Positions 1-6,398 of a stretch of DNA of 6,915 bases are shown here, in pieces. Under the pieces are notes generated by a model. It was not told the origin of the DNA and made no database searches. It worked only from the letters and a program-made list of their open reading frames with translations. The position numbers were made by a program, and so were the translations under genes. The DNA comes from an uncultured Collinsella sp. (lineage in GTDB: Bacteria > Actinomycetota > Coriobacteriia > Coriobacteriales > Coriobacteriaceae), in contig CABQNA010000079.1 in the NCBI GenBank assembly GCA_902465425.1, positions 1 to 6,915 of the forward strand, in the 5' to 3' direction. Within the stretch, counting starts at the first letter, position 1; every line of letters starts with the position of its first letter.

Positions 1-2525
1 AGCAGCACGTAGGCGTCTTGGTTTCCCCTCCCGTCTGTATATTCCACCACGTCGAAGTCGTAATCGAATATGCCGCTGCGCTCCACGTCGCCCTCGCCAA
101 ACCCAAGGGGGAAGTCCACGGGCGTGGGAGCGGACCACGTGCCGTTCGTTTTTGTATGCACCACCAGGCGCGAGCGACCATTCTCGCCGTAGCGCACCGA
201 GGCGATACGGAACAGGCACTCCACGCCGGCGATCATCGCCAGCTTCATGTGGGCTTCGCTGAGCACGCCAGCAAACAGCACGTTGTCGCTCGAGGGTTTG
301 ATGCCGCCACGCTCGTCCTCCGACACGCCGGCAGAATTGGCGTTCGGGTCGGCAACGGTGTTCGTTGCCTGACCGATGTAGGTGTACTCGTACATCGGCG
401 CGGCGTTTTCGTCGTTTTCCATCAGTGCGTGGACGAAATGCTCAACCTGTCCCGTGTCGTCGCTCTCCGCGTTTGCCTCGAGCTCAATGCGTGTGACCGC
501 CCGGTCCCAATCGCGTCCGACAGGCGCTACGTTTATCGCGATGGCTGCAACCTCGGCGCGTGCGAGTAGCTCGGCGTTGGTGACGATGGTGGCAGATGCG
601 ATAAATTGCGGCACACCACCTGCCTCGGCGTTGCCGGCCGAGCCGAAGCAGACATCCAGCGTATAAGGCGTATCCCCACCCAATGCAAGCTCAGAGCGCC
701 GGAGCACATACTGGCTGCCGTTGTTCACCGACATATTCCACGAATCGAGGAGTGTGGGCCACGACCCCGACCAAGCCTTGGTGGTCCACTTGAACATCAC
801 AAACTGGAGTATCACGTCGACATCGACGTCTGCGCCCACGCGCAGCCGCGGAAGCTGGTGTCCATCTGCCTTCTCGTACCCAATGAACAGCGTGAGGGAT
901 GCGGCGCCGCGCACGGCAGACGAAGCGACGCCTGCAACGCCGGCGCCAAAGGTGACGGCGAGCCCGATCTGGATGGTGAACGAGCCCGACGTGTTTGAAT
1001 AGTCGAGCGAAATGTTTTTAAAAAACGCCGCGCCGCTGCCGTGCGTGTGGGCACCCACGGCGAGTGCCAGCTTCGCCAGCACCCAGGGGTTGACGTTTAG
1101 GAAAAACGGCACCGGTCCTAGGGTAAACTGCTCGGTCCAATTGAGGTCGGTTCTTACCTGGAAGAGAGCCTTAATATTGCCGTATGCGGGATCGTTGTTG
1201 TTGCCCCAGGTTTTGCCCACCCAATCGTAGGCGAGCGAGCCATACAGCTGTGTGGCGATATCCATCGTGAACAGCGGCGTGCAACGGTGGCGAAGGAGCT
1301 TGGTGTTTCTTGGATCGGTGCCCGAACCGGCACTCATCCTTTTGTACTGATTCCACTTCCCCTCCATCTCGTCGAGGTAGCGGTTTGCCTGCTTGGCGCC
1401 CGACTCACGCGGCGATTTCTTCCAGTATTCCGGATCAGGGTTGCCCGAATCGTTCATATAGCTGGCTGGTTTGTATCCTCCGCCAAACAGCACGTATCCA
1501 GCAAACGAGAAATCGAAGAGAATCGGAAATGTGGGCATCCAACACGTGAACTTATTGCCGCCGATGCCGGGAAACGCTGCGGGGAAATCAAACGGAGTGA
1601 TCTCTTGGTCCATAGTGGTGGGGACGATAGTGGTCGATCCGGATTCCGCCTTTGCCGCCGGCGCGGTAACAACGGCCATGGGGGAGGAGAGCGTGTAGGT
1701 TTTGCCCTGGTAGTCGAGGACAAAGCGCAGTTTGCATCCTTCTTCCAGAAGGCTCGACGCTGCATCGAGGAACTTGTCTTCGAGCGTGAACGTCGCCAGA
1801 TTATCCGCGCCCGATGCGCTGGCCTTGACTTGGCCAATCTGCGTGACGGTTTCGGATGAACTGTCCGCAGCGGGCATCACTTTATTGATATGCAACGTTG
1901 CCTGCCCGCCCTGCGGCAGATGGGCCTGTACGGTAAAAGCGTGCGTATCGGGCTGGTCGTTTGCTGCTTCGTCCGCTGGCATTGCCATAAACGTGGCGTC
2001 GGCGTACTGGATGTCCCATTCGTCGAATGTGAGCTGGCGAAAGTACGGCTCGCCATCGGAGAGCGGACGTGTGGGTGCGGTAATGGCGGTGCCGCCTTGG
2101 ACACGCGCGAGGGGAATCTCGACATCGCGGTAGCCTGCCATGCTAATGGAGATGCCGCCGTTAAAGTCGTACGCGTCGAGAAGCGTTGCCTCGTCCACGT
2201 AGCCTTCCGAAAGCGGCGCGACCTCAAAGATGGCCGTCCCCTCGTCATCGGTAGTGGCGGTGAGCTGCTTGCCTGCGGCATAGCGCGATGTGAGCGTGAC
2301 CTGGGCACCCGTGATGGGCGTATTCTTGTTGGCGACGTCGACCACGACCACACCGAACATGGTGCGCGAGAGCGCCAAGACCTTGAAGGGATCATCTTCG
2401 TCGGCGTATGCCTCGGTGGGGGCGAACGGCAATATGAAGGCGTTTTCGCTTCCCGGCACGCGGGGCAACATAATGCTCGCTAGCGAGGACGCTCCGGCAA
2501 CAAGTAACGAACGGCGATCAAGCAT
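1..2525 (-). CDS. Large Tat-signal surface/secreted protein, C-terminus beyond window
   Basis: I checked this frame codon by codon from ATG at 2525 down to base 3 and found no stop, so at least 841 codons are visible and the gene continues past the left edge. GGGAG sits six bases before the ATG. The N-terminus (MLDRRSLLVAGASSLASIML) has twin arginines at residues 4-5 followed by a hydrophobic stretch, which suggests Tat export. A plausible cleavage site is AYA|DEDD near residue 41. Residues about 57-141 (VVVVDVANKNTPITGAQVTL, then a DDEGTAIF turn and GYRDVEIPLA) look like a carboxypeptidase-regulatory/transthyretin-like beta domain. The middle is aromatic- and glycine-rich and is not recognised. 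The last 75 residues (CLFRIASVRYG, then FDYDFDVVEYTD) resemble one blade of a beta-propeller, which is inference. The LuxR regulator just upstream on the same strand may control it. The function is unknown; adhesion or binding of an extracellular ligand is a guess. Confidence 0.88.
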   Translation of the reverse strand, partial: MLDRRSLLVAGASSLASIMLPRVPGSENAFILPFAPTEAYADEDDPFKVLALSRTMFGVVVVDVANKNTPITGAQVTLTSRYAAGKQLTATTDDEGTAIFEVAPLSEGYVDEATLLDAYDFNGGISISMAGYRDVEIPLARVQGGTAITAPTRPLSDGEPYFRQLTFDEWDIQYADATFMAMPADEAANDQPDTHAFTVQAHLPQGGQATLHINKVMPAADSSSETVTQIGQVKASASGADNLATFTLEDKFLDAASSLLEEGCKLRFVLDYQGKTYTLSSPMAVVTAPAAKAESGSTTIVPTTMDQEITPFDFPAAFPGIGGNKFTCWMPTFPILFDFSFAGYVLFGGGYKPASYMNDSGNPDPEYWKKSPRESGAKQANRYLDEMEGKWNQYKRMSAGSGTDPRNTKLLRHRCTPLFTMDIATQLYGSLAYDWVGKTWGNNNDPAYGNIKALFQVRTDLNWTEQFTLGPVPFFLNVNPWVLAKLALAVGAHTHGSGAAFFKNISLDYSNTSGSFTIQIGLAVTFGAGVAGVASSAVRGAASLTLFIGYEKADGHQLPRLRVGADVDVDVILQFVMFKWTTKAWSGSWPTLLDSWNMSVNNGSQYVLRRSELALGGDTPYTLDVCFGSAGNAEAGGVPQFIASATIVTNAELLARAEVAAIAINVAPVGRDWDRAVTRIELEANAESDDTGQVEHFVHALMENDENAAPMYEYTYIGQATNTVADPNANSAGVSEDERGGIKPSSDNVLFAGVLSEAHMKLAMIAGVECLFRIASVRYGENGRSRLVVHTKTNGTWSAPTPVDFPLGFGEGDVERSGIFDYDFDVVEYTDGRGNQDAYVL

Positions 2526-2646
2526 CTTGGACTCCCATCCCGCAAATATCGGTGGAAATAATCCAATTTTGCGAGAAAGCGCCTCGTGGCGGTAGTGCCG
2601 TTCAAGGGTCAAAATGTCCAAATTGATTGAGCGAAGCGCCGGGGTT

Positions 2647-2678
2647 CCGGAGCGCTTTCGATGCGCTTGGCAGTCCGG
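2647..2678 (-). terminator. Weak hairpin just after the luxR stop codon
   Basis: An imperfect stem lies immediately downstream of the regulator's TAG stop. It has AGCGC at 2651-2655 paired with GCGCT at 2663-2667, and an outer CCGG pair at 2647-2650 and 2675-2678 with a one-sided bulge. No T-run follows on the minus strand, so intrinsic termination is uncertain and read-through into the surface-protein gene is possible. Confidence 0.25.
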
Positions 2679-2681
2679 TCG

Positions 2682-3686
2682 CTAACGCAACATATGCGCG
2701 ACCAGCTCGGCGCGTGTGCCGATGCCAAGCTTTGCGTATACGCCGGATAGGCGGTTTTTGACGGTGCCCGGCGATACTCCCATATGGCGTGCGATTTCGG
2801 CATTGGTCCACCCACGGCAGGCGAGCATGGCCATGGTGAATTCCGTGGTCGTTAGATCGTCGGCAACGTCCTCGCCCGAATCGGGGTTGTGGATGCGCCG
2901 CCAGCCGTAGCTGAAGCGGTACGTGATCTCGATGATGCGCGCGAAGTCGTCAGGGTATTGCGTTTTTAGGCATGCCTCGATAAGCCCCTGTAAAAGGCCG
3001 TGATGCTCGCCAATGAGCTCAATAAGGCCGTCGGGACGCGCAATGTTCCAAGCAACTCCGAAGTGCGTTTTTGCGGCGTCGATGTTCTTGAGGCTCATGC
3101 ATGCCATGGAAGCTGCCAGGTGCAGGAACAGTTCCGAGATCGGATAGCTCCCTTGTTTCATGATCAGGGCGTTTTCCGCCATGCCCAGACTGCGGCCATA
3201 TTCGCCGCGCAGGTACAGGGCATGCGCCATCACGTAGCTGGAGAACAGGCGCAGGCCTTCGGGCAGATGCGCCGCAAGCGGATAAAACTCTTCGGCAGAA
3301 TACGGGGAAGACAAGTGCAGCAGGACGCTTGCGGCCGAGGCGAACAGGATATGCGTGGCGTGGACGGCGGGTGATTCCTCGTCAGTTGGCGTATCGAGGA
3401 TGCCCGCAAGACAACGGCGGGCGTCGGCGATACGGTTGAGCGACAGACTGGCGTATCCGCAGATAAAGCATGCGGAATAGCGCAGTGCGGAATCGGTGGC
3501 GTCAAGATAGGGACGCGCCGTCTTGGCAGCGAGGGCGGCCTGTCCGCGAAAGTACAGCGCTTCTGCCGTGGCGATGGTGCGTGAATCGGGGTCGGAAATG
3601 CCTGCAACCGCAGCGTCAATCTGCCCCGGCACAAAGGCAGTGCACATCAACGGCATGGGAACGCATGGGTAGCCATCGCAGTCCAT
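2682..3686 (-). CDS. LuxR-family transcriptional regulator with helical (TPR-like) sensor part
   Basis: The protein is 334 aa if it starts at ATG 3686, where GGGAG lies seven bases upstream. The frame stays open to 3842, but that upstream ATG has no visible ribosome site and would add 52 unconvincing residues. Residues about 278-334 form a typical LuxR/GerE helix-turn-helix: LTTTEFTMAMLACRGWTNAE, then IARHMGVSPGTVKNRL and a KLGIGTRAELVAHM tail. Residues about 35-260 are helical and Ala/Leu-rich, with TPR-like pieces (ALYLRGEYGRSLGMAENAL, FICGYASLSLNRIADARRC), as in MalT-type regulators but without an NTPase domain. There is no receiver domain, so control by a ligand or protein partner is more likely than phosphorylation. 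It precedes the Tat-signal surface gene on the same strand, so it probably activates that gene, itself, or both. Most of the coding capacity on the opposite strand here is shadow. Confidence 0.93.
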   Translation of the reverse strand: MDCDGYPCVPMPLMCTAFVPGQIDAAVAGISDPDSRTIATAEALYFRGQAALAAKTARPYLDATDSALRYSACFICGYASLSLNRIADARRCLAGILDTPTDEESPAVHATHILFASAASVLLHLSSPYSAEEFYPLAAHLPEGLRLFSSYVMAHALYLRGEYGRSLGMAENALIMKQGSYPISELFLHLAASMACMSLKNIDAAKTHFGVAWNIARPDGLIELIGEHHGLLQGLIEACLKTQYPDDFARIIEITYRFSYGWRRIHNPDSGEDVADDLTTTEFTMAMLACRGWTNAEIARHMGVSPGTVKNRLSGVYAKLGIGTRAELVAHMLR

Positions 3687-3960
3687 CTTCCATCTCCCAA
3701 CAGCTGGCAACAATAGCAGCAATTGTACCTCTGTTGCTCGGGACTGGAATTTGTTGGTATCGCCTACGATTATGTCGAACGTATAAAGGAAGACTAGCGG
3801 CTCTCTTGAACCCGAGGTCGAAGGGGGCGTTGTACAAGGCATATGGGGCCGAGTGGAAGTGGATCAAAAGAGCGTTACTTGACGTTTCATGCATAATGCC
3901 AACCGCCCCGCGACATCACGTTCGCAGCGCGCAGGGGCCGGAGAATCTTCGCGATGAGAG
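3687..3960. other. Intergenic region between divergent luxR and padR
   Basis: I see no convincing gene in this stretch, although frames on both strands run through it. It must hold the minus-strand luxR promoter. A CATAAT-like -10 is readable on the minus strand near 3772-3777, with no good -35. A bulged hairpin (GCCCCGCG at 3905-3912 against CGC at 3928-3930 plus GGGGC at 3934-3938) lies near the right end, with no T-run. The heptamer TTGACGT occurs at 3879-3885 and again at 3961-3967, where it forms the padR -35. The boundary between the moderate-GC left block and the GC-rich padR operon falls at the end of this spacer. Confidence 0.5.
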
Positions 3961-3989
3961 TTGACGTCTAATACCTTGCATCGTATAGT
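3961..3989 (+). promoter_or_regulatory. padR operon promoter, sigma-70 type
   Basis: TTGACG at 3961-3966 and TATAGT at 3984-3989 are separated by exactly 17 bases and each differs from consensus at one position. The expected transcription start is near 3996, giving a leader of about 30 bases before padR. This is the best promoter match I found in the window. Confidence 0.75.
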
Positions 3990-4008
3990 GTGTATAGCAT
4001 AGTATATG
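3983..4008 (+). promoter_or_regulatory. Candidate PadR operator: GTATAG repeats over the -10 and start site
   Basis: GTATAG occurs at 3983-3988 and again nine bases later at 3992-3997. A third related unit, GTATAT, is at 4002-4007 inside CATAGTATATG, whose CATA/TATG arms are inverted. The AT-rich array overlaps the -10 and the likely start site and stands out from its GC-rich surroundings. PadR-family repressors commonly bind such TATA-rich dyads in their own promoters, so autorepression is a reasonable inference. Confidence 0.5.
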
Positions 4009-4026
4009 ACGAGAGGAGGTGTGCGG

Positions 4027-4347
4027 ATGGAGGCCCAGATGAAGCGCGGCTTCCTGGAGGCCTGCGTGCTCGCGGCCGTCTCCGGCGAGGAGTCCTACGG
4101 CTACCAGATCGTGAAGGACGTGCCGGCGAGCATGGGGCTCACGGAGTCGACGCTCTACCCGCTGCTCAAGCGCCTGGAGAAGGCCGGGTGCATCACGGCG
4201 CGCTCTGCCGAGCACAACGGGCGGCTGCGCCGGTACTACCGCATCACGGACGATGGGCGTGTGCGCATCGAGGAGTTCCTGGCCGAGTGGCCGTCCGTAC
4301 GGGAGATTTACGCATACGTTGAGGGGGCGCACCATGACGCGCGATGA
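4027..4347 (+). CDS. PadR-family transcriptional repressor
   Basis: This 106-aa protein has the compact size of the PadR-s2 subfamily. The start at 4027 is fixed by AGGAGGT at 4014-4020, six bases upstream; an in-frame ATG at 4006 precedes that site and is rejected. The winged-helix features are clear: FLEACVLAAVSG at residues 9-20 (helix 1), ESYGYQI at 22-28, STLYPLLKRLEKAG at 41-54 (recognition helix region) and GRLRRYYRIT at 65-74 (wing). The C-terminal helix (residues 76-100) is the usual dimerisation element. Its stop codon lies inside the next gene, with a 14-base overlap, so translation is coupled. PadR proteins of this type repress their own operon and are typically paired with a HAAS/DUF1700 membrane protein, as here. 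The signal it senses is unknown. Confidence 0.95.
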   Translation: MEAQMKRGFLEACVLAAVSGEESYGYQIVKDVPASMGLTESTLYPLLKRLEKAGCITARSAEHNGRLRRYYRITDDGRVRIEEFLAEWPSVREIYAYVEGAHHDAR

Positions 4348-4957
4348 GTTTCTGGGCCGGTTGGGCGAGCTGCTTGCCTGCCTGCCGGCCGAGCAGGTGG
4401 AGGAGACCAAGGCGTTCTATGCGGAGGCCATCGCCGACCGCATGGAGGACGGTATGAGCGAGGAGGAGGCCGTGGCCGCCATGGGCGCCCCCGGCGAGGT
4501 TGCCAAGGCCACGCTCGACGACCTGCCCGCCGTGCCGCGCGCGATCGCGAGGACGCGCCGGCGCAGCACCGCGCTGCTGTGGGTGCTGACCATCGTGGGC
4601 TCCCCGGTGTGGGTGCCGCTGCTCGCCGCCTTCGCCGCCGTGGCCGTCACGGTCTATATCTGCATCTGGGTGCTGGCGCTCTGCGTGTGGATCGTCGCGG
4701 CGGCACTCGGGGGCGTGGGCGTAGTTGAGCTCCTGCTTGCCGTAAGCGGCGTCACCATCGGCCACTTCCCGTACGCCCTCGCCTCGGCGGGCGTGGGGCT
4801 CGGCCTCGTCGGCGTGGCGCTCTTCGTTGGTGCTGGCGCTTGGGCCGCCTCAAAACAAATTGCGCGCCTCTCGGCGCTCTGGGCGAGGAAGGCCGCCTCG
4901 CCCTTCTGGAAGGGTAAGGGCGAGAAGGGCGGCGCTGCCGCGCATCTCGCGGCGTAG
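4334..4957 (+). CDS. HAAS/DUF1700 multi-pass membrane protein
   Basis: The protein is 207 aa, starting at ATG 4334 with GAGGGGG six bases upstream and overlapping the end of padR. Residues 1-70 match the HAAS helical domain: MTRDEFLGRLGELLACLP, then EETKAFYAEAIADRMEDGMS, EEEAVAAMGAPGEVAKA. Residues about 78-170 are strongly hydrophobic and form roughly three or four membrane segments (LLWVLTIVG, VPLLAAFAAVAVTVYI, VWIVAAALGGVGVVELLL, VGLGLVGVALFVGAGAW). The C-terminus is a basic, Lys/Gly-rich tail (residues 172-207). HAAS domains are found encoded next to or fused with PadR regulators and are thought to link membrane state to PadR activity. The role here is inferred from that pairing. Cys residues at 16, 110 and 117 show no obvious motif. 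Confidence 0.92.
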   Translation: MTRDEFLGRLGELLACLPAEQVEETKAFYAEAIADRMEDGMSEEEAVAAMGAPGEVAKATLDDLPAVPRAIARTRRRSTALLWVLTIVGSPVWVPLLAAFAAVAVTVYICIWVLALCVWIVAAALGGVGVVELLLAVSGVTIGHFPYALASAGVGLGLVGVALFVGAGAWAASKQIARLSALWARKAASPFWKGKGEKGGAAAHLAA

Positions 4958-4972
4958 AAAGGAGTGAGTACC

Positions 4973-5254
4973 ATGACCAGCGTGAAGAAGATCTACCTCG
5001 CCGTGGCGGGCGGGCTCGTTGCCGCGGGTGTTGTCCTCGCGGGCATTGGCTTTATCGCTTCGGGTTTCGACCCGGCCGTGTTCACAACCCAAATCGACAC
5101 GCGCGACAGCACCATCGTGCTCGGCGGCGTCGAGGTGGACGACCCGACGGGCCTCCCCCTCATCGAGCAGCTCGCCGGAATCGGCGAGGTCGACACCTCC
5201 GGCATCACCGCGTCCGAGTCCCCTGCTGCCCCGGAGGCGCCCACTGCTCCCTAA
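4973..5254 (+). CDS. Small single-pass membrane protein with Pro/Ala tail
   Basis: The protein is 93 aa, starting at ATG 4973 with AAAGGAG nine bases upstream. The in-frame GTG at 4964 touches that site and is too close to be the start. Residues 4-6 are KK-type positive charges, residues 7-30 are one membrane helix (YLAVAGGLVAAGVVLAGIGF), and residues 31-80 are probably extracellular and acidic, with FDPAVFTTQIDTRDSTIVLG and VEVDDPTGLPLIEQL. The last 13 residues are SESPAAPEAPTAP. This position in PadR-HAAS operons is often filled by a DUF4097-type protein with a similar N-terminal anchor. The protein could be a shortened relative lacking the beta domain, but I see no DUF4097 homology in the 162 bases that follow, so it may simply be a short family. 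The function is unknown. Confidence 0.8.
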   Translation: MTSVKKIYLAVAGGLVAAGVVLAGIGFIASGFDPAVFTTQIDTRDSTIVLGGVEVDDPTGLPLIEQLAGIGEVDTSGITASESPAAPEAPTAP

Positions 5255-5263
5255 GCATAGCGT

Positions 5264-5287
5264 GCCCGGACGCCCCGTCCGTCGGGC
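5264..5287 (+). terminator. GC-rich hairpin between the small membrane gene and the ABC gene
   Basis: CGGACG at 5267-5272 pairs with CGTCCG at 5276-5281 around a CCC loop. GCC at 5264-5266 and GGC at 5285-5287 extend the stem across a three-base bulge. No T-run follows. It could attenuate transcription or end an mRNA within the operon. The 162-base spacer holds no gene that I recognise. Confidence 0.3.
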
Positions 5288-5416
5288 CGTGCAAGCCTGT
5301 GGAACCCGGACCTCAACCCCAACCCAACCGGCCTCGAGCCTGCGTCGATTCGCTCCCCGTCCCGCGCGGGGGCCCATGACGCATACCCAAAATCCATCCG
5401 AGGAGAAAGGAACGCA

Positions 5417-5734
5417 ATGACGACAGCCATGCCCCTCCGCCTTCACGGGGTCACGAAGGCGTACCGCGGGAGGACCGTCCTCGGCCCCATCGACCTCGCC
5501 CTCGAGGCGGGGCGCGTCTACGGGCTCATCGGCGAAAACGGCGCCGGGAAGTCAACGCTCATCTGTATCGTCACTGGCACCGCCAGCCCCAGCTCGGGCT
5601 CGGTTGAGCTGTTCGGCGAGCGCGGCGGGCGCGGGCTTGCCGCCGCCCGGAGGCGTATGGGCTACATGCCCGACGCGAGCTCGGCCTACCCGGGGCTCTC
5701 TGCGCGGGAGAATGGATTTGCAACGGTTGCTTAA
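5417..5734 (+). pseudogene. ABC transporter ATP-binding protein, truncated by an IS end
   Basis: The start at ATG 5417 follows AAAGGA five bases upstream. The reading frame gives 105 aa, against about 230-300 for the family. Residues 5-99 are a normal ABC-2/drug-exporter type ATPase N-terminus: LHGVTKAYRGRTVLGPIDLA, Walker A GENGAGKST at 39-47, then TGTASPSSGSVELFG. The Q-loop region (MGYMPD, about 82-87) has Asp where many members have Gln. Homology stops at LSAREN (residues 94-99). The last six codons plus TAA (5714-5734) read into the IS end. The signature LSGGQ, Walker B, D-loop and H-loop are all missing, so it cannot hydrolyse ATP in the usual way. No permease gene remains nearby. In the intact ancestor this was probably the exporter controlled by the PadR/HAAS pair. 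Confidence 0.9.
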
Positions 5735-5799
5735 ACATTTTTTACAGGGACAGCCCTGCGTTCCTGAACTCAACTGGGCTCATGTAGACCAGTGTCGAA
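5713..5799 (-). mobile_element. IS3-family insertion sequence remnant (3' end only)
   Basis: The right-hand tip of an IS3-type element separates the broken ABC gene from a broken minus-strand ORF. The ABC reading frame is normal through base 5713. The transposase stop codon is at 5742-5744, which leaves about 28 bases for the non-coding tip, a typical IS3 arrangement, so that end looks intact. The exact boundary is uncertain between about 5713 and 5719; a TG dinucleotide begins at 5713. An 11-base palindrome GCAACGGTTGC (5720-5730) lies in the tip. The other side ends abruptly near 5799. The rest of the element, including the opposite terminal repeat, is absent, and no target duplication can be recognised. 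Confidence 0.7.
5742..5798 (-). pseudogene. C-terminal fragment of IS3-family transposase (OrfB)
   Basis: Nineteen codons remain, reading STLVYMSPVEFRNAGLSL and then TAA. IS3-family OrfB transposases end in a conserved block of the form HSTLGYMSPVEFE (R/H-S-T-L-x-Y-x-S-P-x-E/D-F/Y) shortly before their stop, and the fragment matches it from Ser onward. The DDE catalytic core is lost. The match is short but specific in both sequence and position. Confidence 0.72.
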
Positions 5800-5883
5800 G
5801 GGGCAGTCGCCCCAGTCCGCGTACCAGACCTGTGTGCCGCCGAGGGAATACTTCCTCCAGTAGGGCCAGTGCGGGACGTCCAT
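5770..5883 (-). pseudogene. Broken Trp-rich ORF, 5' fragment of an unrecognised gene
   Basis: The start at ATG 5883 is preceded by AAAGGAAGAGAGG on the minus strand, a good ribosome site, and begins 20 bases after the stop of the PH-domain gene, so the two look co-transcribed. The ORF encodes 37 aa. Native sequence appears to run only to about residue 29 (MDVPHWPYWRKYSLGGTQVW, then YADWGDCPF). From about base 5799 the frame reads out of phase through the transposase remnant and stops at 5770. Tryptophans at residues 6, 9, 20 and 24 and the GDC motif stand out, but I do not recognise the family. It probably encoded a longer protein whose 3' end was deleted. Confidence 0.6.
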
Positions 5884-5903
5884 CCTCTCTTCCTTTCGGG
5901 GCG

Positions 5904-6353
5904 TCAGGCGCCGGGCCCAAGGCCGCACCTGCGCCCCAGCTCCGCCACGAGGGCGTCGTTGTCTCTGACCGAGACGATGGCGTCGCCGTCGTAGGGCGCC
6001 TCGATGTAGACGCGGTCGAGCGAGTTGGCCGTCCCCGCCCAGAGCGTCCTGGTGCGCCGGACGCCCCGCACGTGGGCGTAGGGTATCACCGAACGCGTCC
6101 CAGCGTACACGACGACGAGGCGGTCGCCGTAGAGCTCGAGGCGATTGCTGCGGACGGGAAGGGCAGCCAGGGCCACGAGGGCCGGGATGGGCAGCAGCGC
6201 GAGCCAGCCCCATAGGAGCGCGGGACTCGAGCTCAGGAAACACGCGATACACGCCGCGGATAAACCGCCCGCCACAATCACCATGGCCGCTATGAACCAC
6301 GGGTCTGTCCTGCCGGGGAACACCCGCTCCGGCCGCTCGCCCTTCTCACCCAT
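5904..6353 (-). CDS. bPH_4-type bacterial PH-domain membrane protein
   Basis: The protein is 149 aa, starting at ATG 6353, with GGAAGG about seven bases upstream. The open frame extends to 6440, but the extra 29 residues lack a ribosome site and overlap the promoter-like region. Residues about 19-40 (WFIAAMVIVAGGLSAACIAC) and 46-66 (LLWGWLALLPIPALVALAAL) are two membrane helices. Residues 70-143 match the bacterial PH fold of the bPH_4 type: NRLELYGDRLVVVYAGTRSV, then IPYAHVRGVRRTRTLW, the hallmark SLDRVYIEAP at 111-120 and a final helix DNDALVAELGRRC. Such proteins are usually small membrane proteins of unknown function. It is GC-rich like the padR operon and sits convergent to it across the IS scar. 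Its downstream partner ORF is broken. Confidence 0.82.
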   Translation of the reverse strand: MGEKGERPERVFPGRTDPWFIAAMVIVAGGLSAACIACFLSSSPALLWGWLALLPIPALVALAALPVRSNRLELYGDRLVVVYAGTRSVIPYAHVRGVRRTRTLWAGTANSLDRVYIEAPYDGDAIVSVRDNDALVAELGRRCGLGPGA

Positions 6354-6398
6354 TACGGCCCTTCCGTCTCTTGCACCCCTCCCGGAACTGTCCGCATC

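Noticed and set aside
18..569. Open plus-strand frames opposite the surface-protein gene (several between 18 and 2595)
   Set aside because: They are antisense to a continuous minus-strand frame of more than 841 codons with a ribosome site and signal peptide. Their translations are His/Arg/Val-rich and domain-free.
3687..3842. Extension of the LuxR protein to ATG 3842 (52 more residues)
   Set aside because: There is no ribosome site at 3842, the added residues do not look like protein from this family, and a good GGGAG-ATG start exists at 3686.
4006..4026. Upstream padR start at ATG 4006
   Set aside because: It precedes the strong AGGAGGT at 4014-4020 and overlaps the likely operator. ATG 4027 is correctly spaced from that site.
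4850..5446. 198-codon minus-strand frame opposite the small membrane gene
   Set aside because: It is a shadow of GC-rich plus-strand genes, Arg/Gly-rich, with no ribosome site or recognisable domain.
5604..6215. 203-codon plus-strand frame across the IS scar and PH-domain gene
   Set aside because: It begins inside the ABC gene out of frame and then runs antisense to the bPH_4 gene. Its translation is low-complexity Arg/Pro.
5884..6300. Extension of the 37-codon Trp-rich ORF upstream to 6300 on the minus strand
   Set aside because: The added part lies within the PH-domain gene in another frame. The ribosome site just before 5883 marks the true start.
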